This document shows positions 42,548 through 51,182 of a DNA stretch of 64,000 bases, piece after piece. The position numbers and the translations under genes are program-made. This DNA is from Pedobacter hiemivivus (GTDB taxonomy: Bacteria > Bacteroidota > Bacteroidia > Sphingobacteriales > Sphingobacteriaceae), in the NCBI RefSeq assembly GCF_004331685.1, contig NZ_SJSM01000012.1, positions 1-64,000 on the forward strand. The letters run 5' to 3'. Under the pieces are notes generated by a model. It ran no database searches and was not told the origin of the DNA. It was given only the letters and a program-made list of their open reading frames with translations. Numbering within the stretch: position 1 is the stretch's first letter; each line of letters opens with the position of its first letter.

Positions 42548-43996
42548 TTAGATGACACTTAGATCAAAATAGAATATAGAACCGTTTTCCCCGTCACTGA
42601 TGATGCCAATATGACTCTGATGTGCTTTGATAATCTCTTGAGAAAGATATAAGCCCATGCCAAAGCCGTCTATATTTCGTGCTTTTGTATGATTTGTTCT
42701 TGAAAAACGTTTGAACAACCCTTGTTGATTTAGCGGGGAAATACCTATGCCATAGTCCTGGACCGATAGTCGTACATTTTTTTTGCTTTCATCTAATTGT
42801 AAGCTGAGGCGAATGGTGTCCGCATCAGGTGAATACTTTGCGGCATTGCTCATCAGGTTGGTTATCGCCTGTGCGATACGTACCCGATCTGCTAATACCC
42901 TGACATCGCTTATTTCCTCTAAGATAATTTTATGCTTTGTATTTTCAGTTATTCCAGCCACAATCTCCAGTACGAGTTCTAACAATACAAAAGGTTCTTT
43001 GTTTAGGCTAATATTTCCGGCATTGAACGCGGAGACATCCAGCAGTAGGGAAGTTAGCTTATTCAGTTGGTCAGATTGATGAAGAATGCGTTTGAGAATT
43101 TTGTTAACCCGATCACTGCTTTTGCCGTTGAGTTCCAAGCCTAGCAATTGTGTATAAGACCTGATCACGGAAATGGGCGTTTTGAGCTCATGGCTGGCAA
43201 TGTTCATAAAGTCTTCTTTCGCCTGTTCCAGTTTACGTGCAAAGGTAACGTCCTCAAATGTGAGTAGAAATTGGCCGATCGATTTGAAAGTTTGAAAAAC
43301 CTTCCGGCTGGAAACTAGTAAAATATGTTCTTCATCGTTTTCTTTTTGAGGGTATATCAGTTCGAGGTTCTCGAAACTGTCATAGCTTTGCATCTGCTGT
43401 TTTAGGACTTGAGGATCGAGCGATCGAGAGAGAACCTCGAATAGGTTTATATTTTCAACTTCATGTTTGTCTAGATTAAACAGGTTAAAAAATGACTTAC
43501 TGGCTGAATTAATACTCAAATCCGCATTTAAAATGAGAATAGGTTCTTTAGAGGTCTCGACAATACTTTGTGCATATTTTCGGGCTTCTAGAAGCTCTTC
43601 TTCTGCTTGCTTGCGGTTACTCAGGTTTCTAAGGATCTTGGTAAAACCAATGTGTTTCTGATCATTGTCATATAAAGGAAAAACCAGTCCGCTGGCCCAA
43701 AATAAGGTTCCATCTTTTCTTTGATGATAACGTTCATCTTGTCCTCTTCCTTTTTCCATAGCCTCTGTAAATTCATGCTCTGGAATTTCATTTTTGCGAT
43801 CCTCATCAGTGAAAATGATCCTGGCAGATTGTCCGCATATTTCCTCTTCGATATAGCCCAGTACATTTTCGGCTCCTTTGTTCCAGCTGGTCACAATTCC
43901 TTCTTTATCAGTGGTAAATACCCCATAATCTTCGAGGCTCTCCAAAACATTTTTATAAAAATCATAGCTGAAAGGCTGGTAGTTTAATGAGCTCAT
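42548..43996 (-). CDS. dual-PAS sensor histidine kinase
   Basis: The 482-aa cytoplasmic kinase has PAS-1 (about 12-128; GVFTTDKEGIVTSWNKGAEN, then FTKILRNLSNRK), PAS-2 (about 140-255), HisKA with His269 in MNIASHELKTPISVIRSYTQ, and a HATPase (NLMSNAAKYSPDA, DYGIGIS, GFGMGLYLSQEII). PAS-1 lacks the FixL heme His/Arg set, so a different signal is expected. No regulator gene is adjacent. It is divergent from the potassium channel gene. Confidence 0.9.
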   Translation of the reverse strand: MSSLNYQPFSYDFYKNVLESLEDYGVFTTDKEGIVTSWNKGAENVLGYIEEEICGQSARIIFTDEDRKNEIPEHEFTEAMEKGRGQDERYHQRKDGTLFWASGLVFPLYDNDQKHIGFTKILRNLSNRKQAEEELLEARKYAQSIVETSKEPILILNADLSINSASKSFFNLFNLDKHEVENINLFEVLSRSLDPQVLKQQMQSYDSFENLELIYPQKENDEEHILLVSSRKVFQTFKSIGQFLLTFEDVTFARKLEQAKEDFMNIASHELKTPISVIRSYTQLLGLELNGKSSDRVNKILKRILHQSDQLNKLTSLLLDVSAFNAGNISLNKEPFVLLELVLEIVAGITENTKHKIILEEISDVRVLADRVRIAQAITNLMSNAAKYSPDADTIRLSLQLDESKKNVRLSVQDYGIGISPLNQQGLFKRFSRTNHTKARNIDGFGMGLYLSQEIIKAHQSHIGIISDGENGSIFYFDLSVI

Positions 43997-44192
43997 AGTT
44001 GTTTTTTATCAGCGGTATGAAGTGAATGGCCAAAAAATTGTCGATGAAGCGGCAAAATTACCATTTTTATTTGATTTTTTCGGTGAAGCGGAGGTTAGGG
44101 TCTTGTAATCTGGATTTCAGTTTATGACAAAATCATTTGACAGTTTGATGTTAAGTTGCAGTAAATGTTTAATTTAGTTTGTTTAAACCCTA

Positions 44193-44882
44193 TTGCCATT
44201 GAAACGGATCATCAATAAAGTAAAGGATTATTGGCACTCAGACACCAGCTTTATCACATTATTGGTAATGCTCTTTTTTATGGTATTTATTATGCCTGTT
44301 TTGTTGGAGGGAGCTGTAGTAGACATTTTGTTTTTGAATATTTTATTTTTGACACTCTATTTTATTGGCATTTTTTCAAGCGAAGACAAGTGGAATATAT
44401 ATGTATCGTCATTTCTGTTCTTAGCCCATTTGATTTTGCTGATGATTAGATTTGACGATACGCCTAAAGAATACTATTTGCTAGAGCGTTTAGTTGGACT
44501 TGTTAATATGAGTTTGTTCATTTTTATTAATGTTAGGTTGTTATTTCGAAATGCAGAACGTAATATTTTCAGAGTGATAGGGGCTGTAAATGTTTATCTC
44601 TTATTTGCCTTAATGGGCGCTTTTGCTTTTGAGATTTTAAAAATCCAAACCGGTAAATCGATAGCCGGAAATATTAGTTTGCAAAATAACGATACTGATT
44701 ATGCAGCTTATATTTATTATAGCTTGGTATCGTTAACTACTGTCGGCTATGGTGATATTTACCCTGATGGAATGGCGTCACGTATGCTTTCAGTTTTGCT
44801 TTCGGCAGTTGGTATCCTATATCCTGCTGTAGTTATTGCGAGGTTGGTTACCAATAACATTGTAAGTAACAAAGAGCTTTAA
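44193..44882 (+). CDS. two-pore-type potassium channel protein
   Basis: The 229-aa membrane protein has several N-terminal helices (between about 18 and 140) and a C-terminal pore: YYSLVSLTTVGYGDIYPDG, with the K+ selectivity filter TVGYGD at 183-188, then a final helix (LLSAVGILYPAVVIARLV). It lets potassium through the inner membrane. The open frame begins with TTG at 44193, and no ATG is well placed, so the start is uncertain. Its stop codon overlaps the stop of the AraC remnant on the other strand. Confidence 0.8.
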   Translation: MPLKRIINKVKDYWHSDTSFITLLVMLFFMVFIMPVLLEGAVVDILFLNILFLTLYFIGIFSSEDKWNIYVSSFLFLAHLILLMIRFDDTPKEYYLLERLVGLVNMSLFIFINVRLLFRNAERNIFRVIGAVNVYLLFALMGAFAFEILKIQTGKSIAGNISLQNNDTDYAAYIYYSLVSLTTVGYGDIYPDGMASRMLSVLLSAVGILYPAVVIARLVTNNIVSNKEL

Positions 44883-45170
44883 TGTTGTTGATTTTTTTTA
44901 AATTCACTGGGACGCATTCCATATTTTGATTTGAAGACAGTTGAAAAATAATTAGAAGAAGAAAATCCTACCATATAGGTGATCTCTGCTATGCTATATC
45001 TCTCATTGATTAACAAGTACTTTGCTTTCTTCAACCTTCTGTTGACGGTTTAATAGTCATGACCGATATCTTTTTTCCAGATAGTCCGATTGATCGTATA
45101 AAAATAACAGGAGCGGGAAAGCAAAAGTTAACCAACCTGGCAATTTCATCAATCCCGAGCTTTAAATAAA
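44879..45170 (-). pseudogene. AraC-family regulator, C-terminal remnant with frameshifts
   Basis: The minus strand from 45049 to the stop at 44879 encodes a complete second AraC helix-turn-helix: NRRLKKAKYLLINERYSIAE, ITYMVGFSSSNYFSTVFKSK and YGMRPSEFKK. The frame is closed upstream by a stop at 45050-45052. AraC-like sequence reappears in other frames to about 45170 (YLKLGIDEIARLVNF; YFYTINRTIWKKDIG), showing at least two frameshifts. The rest of the gene is missing. Not functional. Confidence 0.6.
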
Positions 45171-45602
45171 AAATCAAAAACACCCAAAATCTCTACTAAG
45201 GGGAGCACTCGAAACAAATTGATCTAAATCAGCTATTTTCTTCAAATCATCATAAAAATTTTTTGAGTTCAGTCCATTTGCGCTTCAAAAAGCTTCTAGT
45301 GAAAACTAGGAGCTTTTTTGATTTTAGGCCTATTCCTTAATAGCATTTTTGGTTAATTCCACACCCAACCTTTCAATTTCTTTATAAAGGAAGTCGGATT
45401 TTTCAGGTGTATTATTTGCTTTTATTGCCTGTGTTCCATTTTTTGTTGATGAACACGAAAAAAGAATCGGCTCATTCGAGTTTATTTTTAGCCTTTAATC
45501 AGAGCCAAATTAATAAAAAAAAGCTTGAGTTAGCGCGAGATAAATCCTATTTAAAGAAATTAGTAGTTATTTATTTTATATTTAAGGAAATATGTTTAAA
45601 TA
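45171..45602. other. intergenic stretch before the acetolactate decarboxylase gene
   Basis: Apart from the hairpin at 45287-45320 no feature is supported. A 67-codon frame (45407-45610) starts without a credible signal and has low-complexity Lys/Leu composition, so it is not called as a gene. Confidence 0.4.
45287..45320. terminator. Rho-independent terminator
   Basis: Arms AAAAAGCTTCTAGT and ACTAGGAGCTTTTTT pair with one mismatch around a GAAA loop, with A and T runs on the two sides. A classical bidirectional terminator, although no intact gene now ends next to it. Confidence 0.7.
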
Positions 45603-46403
45603 ATGAATAAGATATATTACTGTCTGGTAGGTTTTGTTTGCTTGAGTAGCTGGACTGCAAATGCTCAGCTAAAATCTGATCGTAAAAATAATACGTTATA
45701 TACAGCCGGCCACGCTGGCGCTTTTATCGGGGGATTGTATGATGCATTTGCTCCCTACAACAAGTTAATGAAACATGGTGATTTTGGCTTGGGTGCGCCT
45801 GATAAGCTAGATGGAGAGCTGCTCATTCTCCATGGGAAAATATATCAGACACAATCCAATGGTAAAACTTTCGAGATACCTGATGCTGGTAGTACACCAT
45901 TTTCGGTGGTTAATTTTTTTCATGCAGACAAGGTTTTAAAGGCCTCTGTTCCTATGTCTAAGATGCAGGTTTATGCTTATTTGGATAGTGTAATGCCTAA
46001 CCAAAATGGAATTTATGCCATTCGCATCAAAGGCGTATTTAATAGTATAAAAACCAGAGCCTTTCCTCCGGTTACGAATAAACCCTACGCACCTTTAGCA
46101 CAGCTATTATCTTTACAACAGTTTTTTAACTTTAGTCATATTAGTGGGGATTTAGTTGGATACCGTATTCCAGCATACATGGAAGGATCCAATATTACCG
46201 GGTATCATTTTCACTTCTTATCAGATGATAAAAAAGGGGGAGGTCATATTATCGATCTCCTGACAGGAAATGTTACTATTGAAATTGATGAGTTGGATAG
46301 CTTTACGGTGGACATTCCTCAAACCAAAGAATTCAGCAGTTTTGATTTCAAAAAAGACCGCCGTGAGGAAGTCCGACAGGTTGAAAACGGAAAATCTAAT
46401 TAA
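45603..46403 (+). CDS. acetolactate decarboxylase with signal peptide
   Basis: The 266-aa protein has an N-terminal export signal (about 1-22, ending TANAQ) and a full acetolactate decarboxylase fold: TLYTAGHAGAFIGGLYDA, KTRAFPPVTNKPYAPLAQ, DLVGYRIPAYMEGSNITGYH and FHFLSDDKKGGGHIIDLLTG. His202, His204 and His215 have the same 2/11 spacing as the zinc ligands His194/196/207 of the Bacillus enzyme. It converts 2-acetolactate to acetoin. The predicted export is unusual because the substrate is made in the cytoplasm. No acetolactate synthase is adjacent; an AraC relic overlaps its stop. Confidence 0.85.
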   Translation: MNKIYYCLVGFVCLSSWTANAQLKSDRKNNTLYTAGHAGAFIGGLYDAFAPYNKLMKHGDFGLGAPDKLDGELLILHGKIYQTQSNGKTFEIPDAGSTPFSVVNFFHADKVLKASVPMSKMQVYAYLDSVMPNQNGIYAIRIKGVFNSIKTRAFPPVTNKPYAPLAQLLSLQQFFNFSHISGDLVGYRIPAYMEGSNITGYHFHFLSDDKKGGGHIIDLLTGNVTIEIDELDSFTVDIPQTKEFSSFDFKKDRREEVRQVENGKSN

Positions 46404-46531
46404 AGGCTTTTTGCATATATCAGTAGATTCGACGGAAGGCGATTTGGCGATACCCCATATTTCTTTTTGAAAACAAAAGAAAAATGGGAGAGGTCTTCAA
46501 AGCCTACTTCAAGGTAAACCTCTCTTGGCTT
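46400..46531 (-). pseudogene. AraC-family regulator, C-terminal fragment
   Basis: The minus strand reads REVYLEVGFEDLSHFSFVFK, then KKYGVSPNRL and a tail to TAA at 46400-46402. This is the recognition-helix half of an AraC HTH. No start is present: upstream the sequence passes directly into an SDR gene in another frame. Its stop overlaps that of the decarboxylase gene. Confidence 0.6.
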
Positions 46532-46772
46532 TTGGAATGCCATCTAAATTTTTCTTTGCTTTTTCAATATCCCTTGCCGGTACGATCACAGTTGCACCTG
46601 CTGCTGCAAGCACTCTGGTAGTCTCCAGACCGATGCCTGCATTTCCACCCGTTACGATTGCAATTTTTCCAGTTAGGTCAATGCCTTTGATAACTTCTGT
46701 TGCTGTTGATGCGGCATTAAATCCTGATCCTATTGGATGTTGTAACGCACCTTGATAATTGTTCCTTTCCAT
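46509..46772 (-). pseudogene. short-chain dehydrogenase, N-terminal fragment
   Basis: 87 codons from ATG 46772 give a normal SDR beginning: GIDLTGKIAIVTGGNAGIGL with the TGxxxGIG cofactor motif, then ETTRVLAAAGATVIVPARD. It breaks off after NLDGIPK, where the DNA becomes AraC C-terminal sequence. The catalytic Tyr/Lys part is lost. A deletion of roughly an SDR tail plus an AraC head explains the junction near 46530. Confidence 0.7.
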
Positions 46773-46825
46773 TTTGTTTTTGATTAAATGTATAGAACAA
46801 ATTTAGGTGGATGTGGAGTCGTGGG

Positions 46826-46864
46826 TTTTGTTGAGCGTGTCAAGTTATTTTGTTGAGCGTGTCA
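46826..46864. repeat. 22-bp-period tandem duplication over a stop codon
   Basis: TTTTGTTGAGCGTGTCA occurs at 46826-46842 and again at 46848-46864. The second copy encodes the cyclase end (PDTLNK) and the first contains its stop codon. A 22-base unit is not a multiple of three, so the duplication set the present stop. Confidence 0.75.
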
Positions 46865-47988
46865 GGTTGAATACCTTCTACACTGAGAATCCCCACCTTT
46901 GTTGATTTACCCTTTAACAAGATCATACCGATATTTTCTGTTTTGATGTTATGGTTTGGTGCTAAGGACTCCAACAAGTATGCTGAAATAAGAAAGTTTT
47001 TTTGGTGTTCATTACAGACGCTTTGAATCCTTGCAGCAGTATTCAAAGTGTCGCCATGATAAGCAATATCCCTTTTGATATCTCCGATTTCTACGGCAGT
47101 AACTTTTCCCATGTGGAGTCCTGCTTTAAAGTGGGGTAATAAACCATAGTTTGTCATGTAGTAATGGGCTCTGTCTTGAAACTGCTTTTCACAACCAAAG
47201 AAAAATCGAATACAAGAGAGGTTTCTTAGTCCATCAGGTACCCTCCAGGTTACCACAATTTCATCCCCCACATATTGGTAAACCTCTGCATTAAATCGCA
47301 AAAGAATTTGGTTGATGTCCATGAAACTATCTCTGATAAATGAACTGTACTTTATGTGCCCCAGCTTTTCTGCAATAGTTGTGGAGGATTTTAAATCCAT
47401 AAACATAAAAATCCGTTCCTCTTCCTGTGGATATTTATACTTTCCAAGTAATAAGGGGACTAAAACACCCGGGCCATATTTTCTGTTGACCTGGTTGATA
47501 AAGCTTATGATCAGTGTCATAGCGAAATAGTAGATCGCCAGAATATAAAAAAGGTATTTCCATGATTTGTCGTTTGCCTTCAGGTTGTCTCCAAAGTTTG
47601 AGGTAGTAATAAAAAAATCAAGGAAGGTATACCGGATCAAAATCAATGTAAGTACAATAAGAATGAGGGAGATGGTAGATTTGACTAGAATTATTCTACC
47701 CATAGAGTGCTTTTCGTGAAGATTCTTATCGAGGTATTGGTCGGTTAAGCCAAGTATGATACCATAAAAGAATCCAAACATTATAGACAATGCTAAGGTG
47801 TTGTCAAATCTGGTAGGGGAGCTGAGTTGGGAAGTTTCGCTTATGGAAAGGGCTTGTAAATGTAGGAGGATACTCAGAAAAACACTGGCTATAATCCAGA
47901 AATTGATTTGTATTCCCAAATAACTTAGAACCGGAAACTTAGCGGAGAATTTCTGTGCAGTACTTGTATAATCCCATTTTTTGGACAT
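46840..47988 (-). CDS. membrane-bound class III adenylate/guanylate cyclase
   Basis: The 382-aa protein has about five membrane helices in its first 180 residues, then a class III nucleotide cyclase domain (about 195-365). Its two metal-binding Asp are visible in FMFMDLKSSTTIAEKLG and in QYVGDEIVVTWRV. GLHMGKVTAVEIGDIKRDIA and YHGDTLNTAARIQ follow the family pattern. It makes cAMP (or cGMP) from the nucleotide triphosphate in the cytoplasm. It could feed Crp-type regulators, but none of those here has proven cyclic-nucleotide binding. Its stop lies in a tandem duplication. Confidence 0.88.
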   Translation of the reverse strand: MSKKWDYTSTAQKFSAKFPVLSYLGIQINFWIIASVFLSILLHLQALSISETSQLSSPTRFDNTLALSIMFGFFYGIILGLTDQYLDKNLHEKHSMGRIILVKSTISLILIVLTLILIRYTFLDFFITTSNFGDNLKANDKSWKYLFYILAIYYFAMTLIISFINQVNRKYGPGVLVPLLLGKYKYPQEEERIFMFMDLKSSTTIAEKLGHIKYSSFIRDSFMDINQILLRFNAEVYQYVGDEIVVTWRVPDGLRNLSCIRFFFGCEKQFQDRAHYYMTNYGLLPHFKAGLHMGKVTAVEIGDIKRDIAYHGDTLNTAARIQSVCNEHQKNFLISAYLLESLAPNHNIKTENIGMILLKGKSTKVGILSVEGIQPDTLNKIT

Positions 47989-48173
47989 CTTATTCAGTTT
48001 TTAGTTAAACTAAATTTTCGAATATCTATACAAGATAATGTAATCTATTCATATTTCAGATAGATGTTAATTTTCCATACTTTATGATGTTTAAGGCAAT
48101 TGTGTTTTGTCGATTTTTAATTGAAATAATTGCATAAATTTAGATGTTGACTTTGATTGTGATTCGCTGAAAA

Positions 48174-49052
48174 ATGAAACTATTGCTTACAGATGCAAAT
48201 TCCGGCGGTCATCTTCTGCTTCTGAATGATGAACAGCATTTTGATCGTTTTTTTTATGGCAGGGATGGCACCAATAAATATTTCACAATTGTATGGAACC
48301 GTGGTGATCAGCAAAGGGTTACCATTGATGGGGAACAATTTGATTTTCCTCAGCAGACTATATTACCACTCATGTTTAATCAATCCTTTTCCTTTGAGCG
48401 GAGTTCGGATTTAACAGCCTGGCAGTTTAACCGGGAATTCTACTGTATTATTGATCATGACTCGGAAGTGAGTTGTGTTGGATTTTTATTTGGGATTGGT
48501 ACCAATCTTTTTATTAACCTAGAGGAGGCTTCACAGCAGAAGCTATTATTGTTGCTCAATATGTTTGTTTCTGAATTGAATACATCAGATCATATGCAAA
48601 ATGATATGCTGGTGATGCTGTTGAAGAGGTTAATCATTACCGTGACCCAATTGGCCAAATCTGAATATATACCTGACACGCGGCAACAGAACGAGCGGTT
48701 CAATATCATCCGTAAATTCAATTTATTGGTAGAGGGAAATTTTCACAATGAGCATTCGGTGAATTTTTATGCACAGAAACTCAACAAATCTCCAAAGACA
48801 CTTTCCAATTTATTTGCCTTATTTGACCAGAAAACTCCGATCCAGCTGATCCAGGAGCGGATCATTATTGAAGCCAAGAGACTCTTGTACTATACCGACA
48901 AGTCTGCTAAGGAAATAACTTATGATTTGGGTTTTGAAGATCCGGCCTATTTCTGCAATTTCTTCAAAAAACACACTTCCTTTTCGCCCATCGGCTACAG
49001 AAATAAAAAGGAAACTGAAGAAAGGGAAAAAATTACAATATCGGGGGAATAA
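48174..49052 (+). CDS. AraC-family transcriptional regulator
   Basis: The 292-aa protein has a cupin-like N-terminal sensor region (about 1-160) and a C-terminal double HTH: NEHSVNFYAQKLNKSPKTLS, then TPIQLIQERIIIEAKRLLYY and ITYDLGFEDPAYFCNFFKKH. It is intact, unlike the AraC scraps nearby. The alpha/beta hydrolase gene begins 74 bases downstream on the same strand and is the likely target. Confidence 0.9.
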   Translation: MKLLLTDANSGGHLLLLNDEQHFDRFFYGRDGTNKYFTIVWNRGDQQRVTIDGEQFDFPQQTILPLMFNQSFSFERSSDLTAWQFNREFYCIIDHDSEVSCVGFLFGIGTNLFINLEEASQQKLLLLLNMFVSELNTSDHMQNDMLVMLLKRLIITVTQLAKSEYIPDTRQQNERFNIIRKFNLLVEGNFHNEHSVNFYAQKLNKSPKTLSNLFALFDQKTPIQLIQERIIIEAKRLLYYTDKSAKEITYDLGFEDPAYFCNFFKKHTSFSPIGYRNKKETEEREKITISGE

Positions 49053-49126
49053 TCTCTATTATTCGAGGCTCTGTTTCGGGCCATCTTTGTATCGTTGACT
49101 CAAACAAAACATCAACGGCAAAGAAA

Positions 49127-49909
49127 ATGAAAACTCTAAATCTAAAAAACAAAATCAAAGGTGGCGTTTTAGCTACAACATTAGTATTGACTTCAATTGC
49201 AGGCCAGGTGAATGTGGCAAATGCACAATCGGTTAAAAATGTGGTATTGGTGCACGGCGCTTTTGCTGATGGTTCAGGATACAAGGCACTATATTCCGTG
49301 CTTACCAAAAAAGGATATCATGTAACTGTTGTACAAAATCCATTGACTTCTCTGGAAGATGATGTAAAGGCAACCCAGGTAGCTTTGGACAAACAGGACG
49401 GGCCTGCAATATTGGTCGGACATTCCTGGGGCGGCGCAGTAATTACAGAAGCAGGAAATCACCCTAAAGTAGCCGCTCTTGTCTACATCGCAGCATTCCA
49501 GCCAGATAATGGTGAATCTGCTTTGCAATGGCTTCAGACAGCTCCACCGGCAGCAGAGAATGGGGTTCTTCCTCCTGATGATAAGGGAATCGTTTATTAT
49601 GACAAGGCTAAATATCATGCTGGGTTCTGTGCGGATATCAGCAAGGAAGAATCAGATTTTATGTATGCTTCTCAGGGTGCATTCTATGCTAAAGGTTTCG
49701 TAACACCTATCACTCATGCCGCCTGGAGAGATAAACCAGCCTATGCCTTGGTTGCCACTGAAGATAAAAGTATTGCTCCTGAAATTCAGCGTGCGATGTA
49801 CAAACGCTCTAATACCAAAGTTACCGATGTTAAAGGGAGCCATGTGATATTCATGTCCCAGCCTGAAAAAGTAGCGGCTGTTGTGATGCAGGCTGCGCAG
49901 GGAAAATAA
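49127..49909 (+). CDS. exported alpha/beta hydrolase (EstC/HNL-like)
   Basis: The 260-aa protein has a signal peptide (about 1-35, ending VANAQ) and an alpha/beta-hydrolase fold: VVLVHGAFADGSGYKALYSV, nucleophile Ser in LVGHSWGGAVITEAG, and the late catalytic His in VKGSHVIFMSQPEKVA. It belongs to the salicylate-esterase-like group of small hydrolases often induced by AraC regulators in Sphingobacteriaceae. Substrate unknown. Transcription ends at the hairpin 49932-49968. Confidence 0.88.
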   Translation: MKTLNLKNKIKGGVLATTLVLTSIAGQVNVANAQSVKNVVLVHGAFADGSGYKALYSVLTKKGYHVTVVQNPLTSLEDDVKATQVALDKQDGPAILVGHSWGGAVITEAGNHPKVAALVYIAAFQPDNGESALQWLQTAPPAAENGVLPPDDKGIVYYDKAKYHAGFCADISKEESDFMYASQGAFYAKGFVTPITHAAWRDKPAYALVATEDKSIAPEIQRAMYKRSNTKVTDVKGSHVIFMSQPEKVAAVVMQAAQGK

Positions 49910-49931
49910 TTGTACCGGATCTTAGGGGCTT

Positions 49932-49968
49932 AAAAAAGGTGTTTACCAAGTTTGGTGAACACCTTTTT
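49932..49968. terminator. bidirectional Rho-independent terminator
   Basis: GGTGTTTACCA and TGGTGAACACC pair with one mismatch and are flanked by A6 and T5 runs, between the convergent hydrolase and isochorismatase-like genes. Confidence 0.8.
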
Positions 49969-49985
49969 GCATGAAATGGTATCCT

Positions 49986-50639
49986 TTATGATGTTGGCGG
50001 AGTCTGCAGCAATTGTAACTCCCATCTGAGGCTGGTACCTACATTTCCCATATAGTCAAAAATCATTTCCGAGACTGCCGGAACCGTTTCTGTACGTGCC
50101 CAATCACGTTGCAATTCTGATCCGAACACAGTCCATGTAATCGGTACTGCACCGGCCTGAACCATACGCATGACGGCCATTTCGTGTGCTTCCAGGCTTA
50201 CTCCGCCTGATGCATCTGTTACGATGTAGACCTCATAACCTTCGCCAAGGGCCTGTATAACTGGCATGGCCAGACAGATCTCTGTCCATAAGGCTGCCAT
50301 TACTATTTTTTTCTTGCCGGTGGATTTTACCCAGTCTGTAACACGGGTATCTTCCCAGGTATTGATAAATGTACGGTCAATTGGCTTCTGATCTGGAAAA
50401 ATATCCTGAAGTTGTTTTAGTAGATAGCCACCTCTTTGCTCAACTACGGTGGTGAAAAGGGTAGGGACGTTAAAAGCCCTGGCAGCTTTGGTGAGTCCGA
50501 CAACGTTGTTAATTATGGTTTGTGTGTCGTGGCTGCGCAGTCCGGCAAACTGGAATGGTTGATGGTCAATTAAAATCAGTGCACAATTGTTTGGTGTTAA
50601 CAAGGCACCGAGGCCTGTTTTAATGTTCGAATTTTCCAT
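49986..50639 (-). CDS. isochorismatase-like cysteine hydrolase (YcaC type)
   Basis: 217 aa: the hydrolase fold has Asp in CALILIDHQPFQFAG, Lys in the TGKKKIVM strand and the nucleophile Cys in ALWTEICLAMPVIQAL. GYEVYIVTDASGGVSLEAHE and MAVMRMVQAGAVPITW are typical of YcaC and related proteins that oligomerise into rings. Substrate unknown. It leads toward two more minus-strand genes upstream (SnoaL-like protein, F420-type reductase), which may form one stress operon. Confidence 0.88.
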   Translation of the reverse strand: MENSNIKTGLGALLTPNNCALILIDHQPFQFAGLRSHDTQTIINNVVGLTKAARAFNVPTLFTTVVEQRGGYLLKQLQDIFPDQKPIDRTFINTWEDTRVTDWVKSTGKKKIVMAALWTEICLAMPVIQALGEGYEVYIVTDASGGVSLEAHEMAVMRMVQAGAVPITWTVFGSELQRDWARTETVPAVSEMIFDYMGNVGTSLRWELQLLQTPPTS

Positions 50640-50704
50640 TTTTTTGAAGTTTATAAAAGATTTTAAGTTTTAATTGATAAGATGAGTGTCTTATTGAAAC
50701 CGGT

Positions 50705-51172
50705 TCAGTTGAACATTGATGAAGGATCGACGGTGAGCGGGATTTCCTGTATAATGTCCCAGTGCTCGGCTATTTTCCCATTTTTTACCCTGAATATATC
50801 CATGGACATTTTACCATGGTCTTTAGGGGTATCTTGAGTGTAGCATTGAATCCAGACAAGATCGCCTTCGGCTGCGATCCGTTTTATACTTACAGTAAAT
50901 TCCGGGAACTTTCCAAACAGGAATTTGTTAACCGCTGCGATGGTCTCCTCAGCTCCTTTTCCCGAATGGGGATGGTGATTGATCATGTCTGGAAGCATCA
51001 TTGTTCTGGCCTTATCCATGTTTTTCTCATTATAAAAGGTGTAGAAAAATTCTGTAACAAATTTCTTATTTGCTTCTTCCTGTTTGAGATCTCTCATTTT
51101 TTGTGCATTAACTGCCTGTAAAAAACAAGCTGTGCTGAATAGGATGGTTAACTTTAATTTTAGCGTGTTCAT
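50705..51172 (-). CDS. exported SnoaL-like protein
   Basis: The 155-aa protein has a signal peptide (about 1-23, ending AVNAQ) and an NTF2/SnoaL fold: VTEFFYTFYNEKNMDKARTM, INHHPHSGKGAEETIAAVNK, and MSMDIFRVKNGKIAEHWDII, which carries the conserved His-Trp near the end. SnoaL-like proteins are ester cyclases or small-molecule binders; the activity is not predictable here. It follows the reductase gene after 10 bases, so the two are co-transcribed. Confidence 0.8.
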   Translation of the reverse strand: MNTLKLKLTILFSTACFLQAVNAQKMRDLKQEEANKKFVTEFFYTFYNEKNMDKARTMMLPDMINHHPHSGKGAEETIAAVNKFLFGKFPEFTVSIKRIAAEGDLVWIQCYTQDTPKDHGKMSMDIFRVKNGKIAEHWDIIQEIPLTVDPSSMFN

Positions 51173-51182
51173 GGCTATACAT

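Noticed and set aside
45407-45610. 67-codon frame before the decarboxylase gene
   Set aside because: Low-complexity, overlaps the real start, no recognisable domain.
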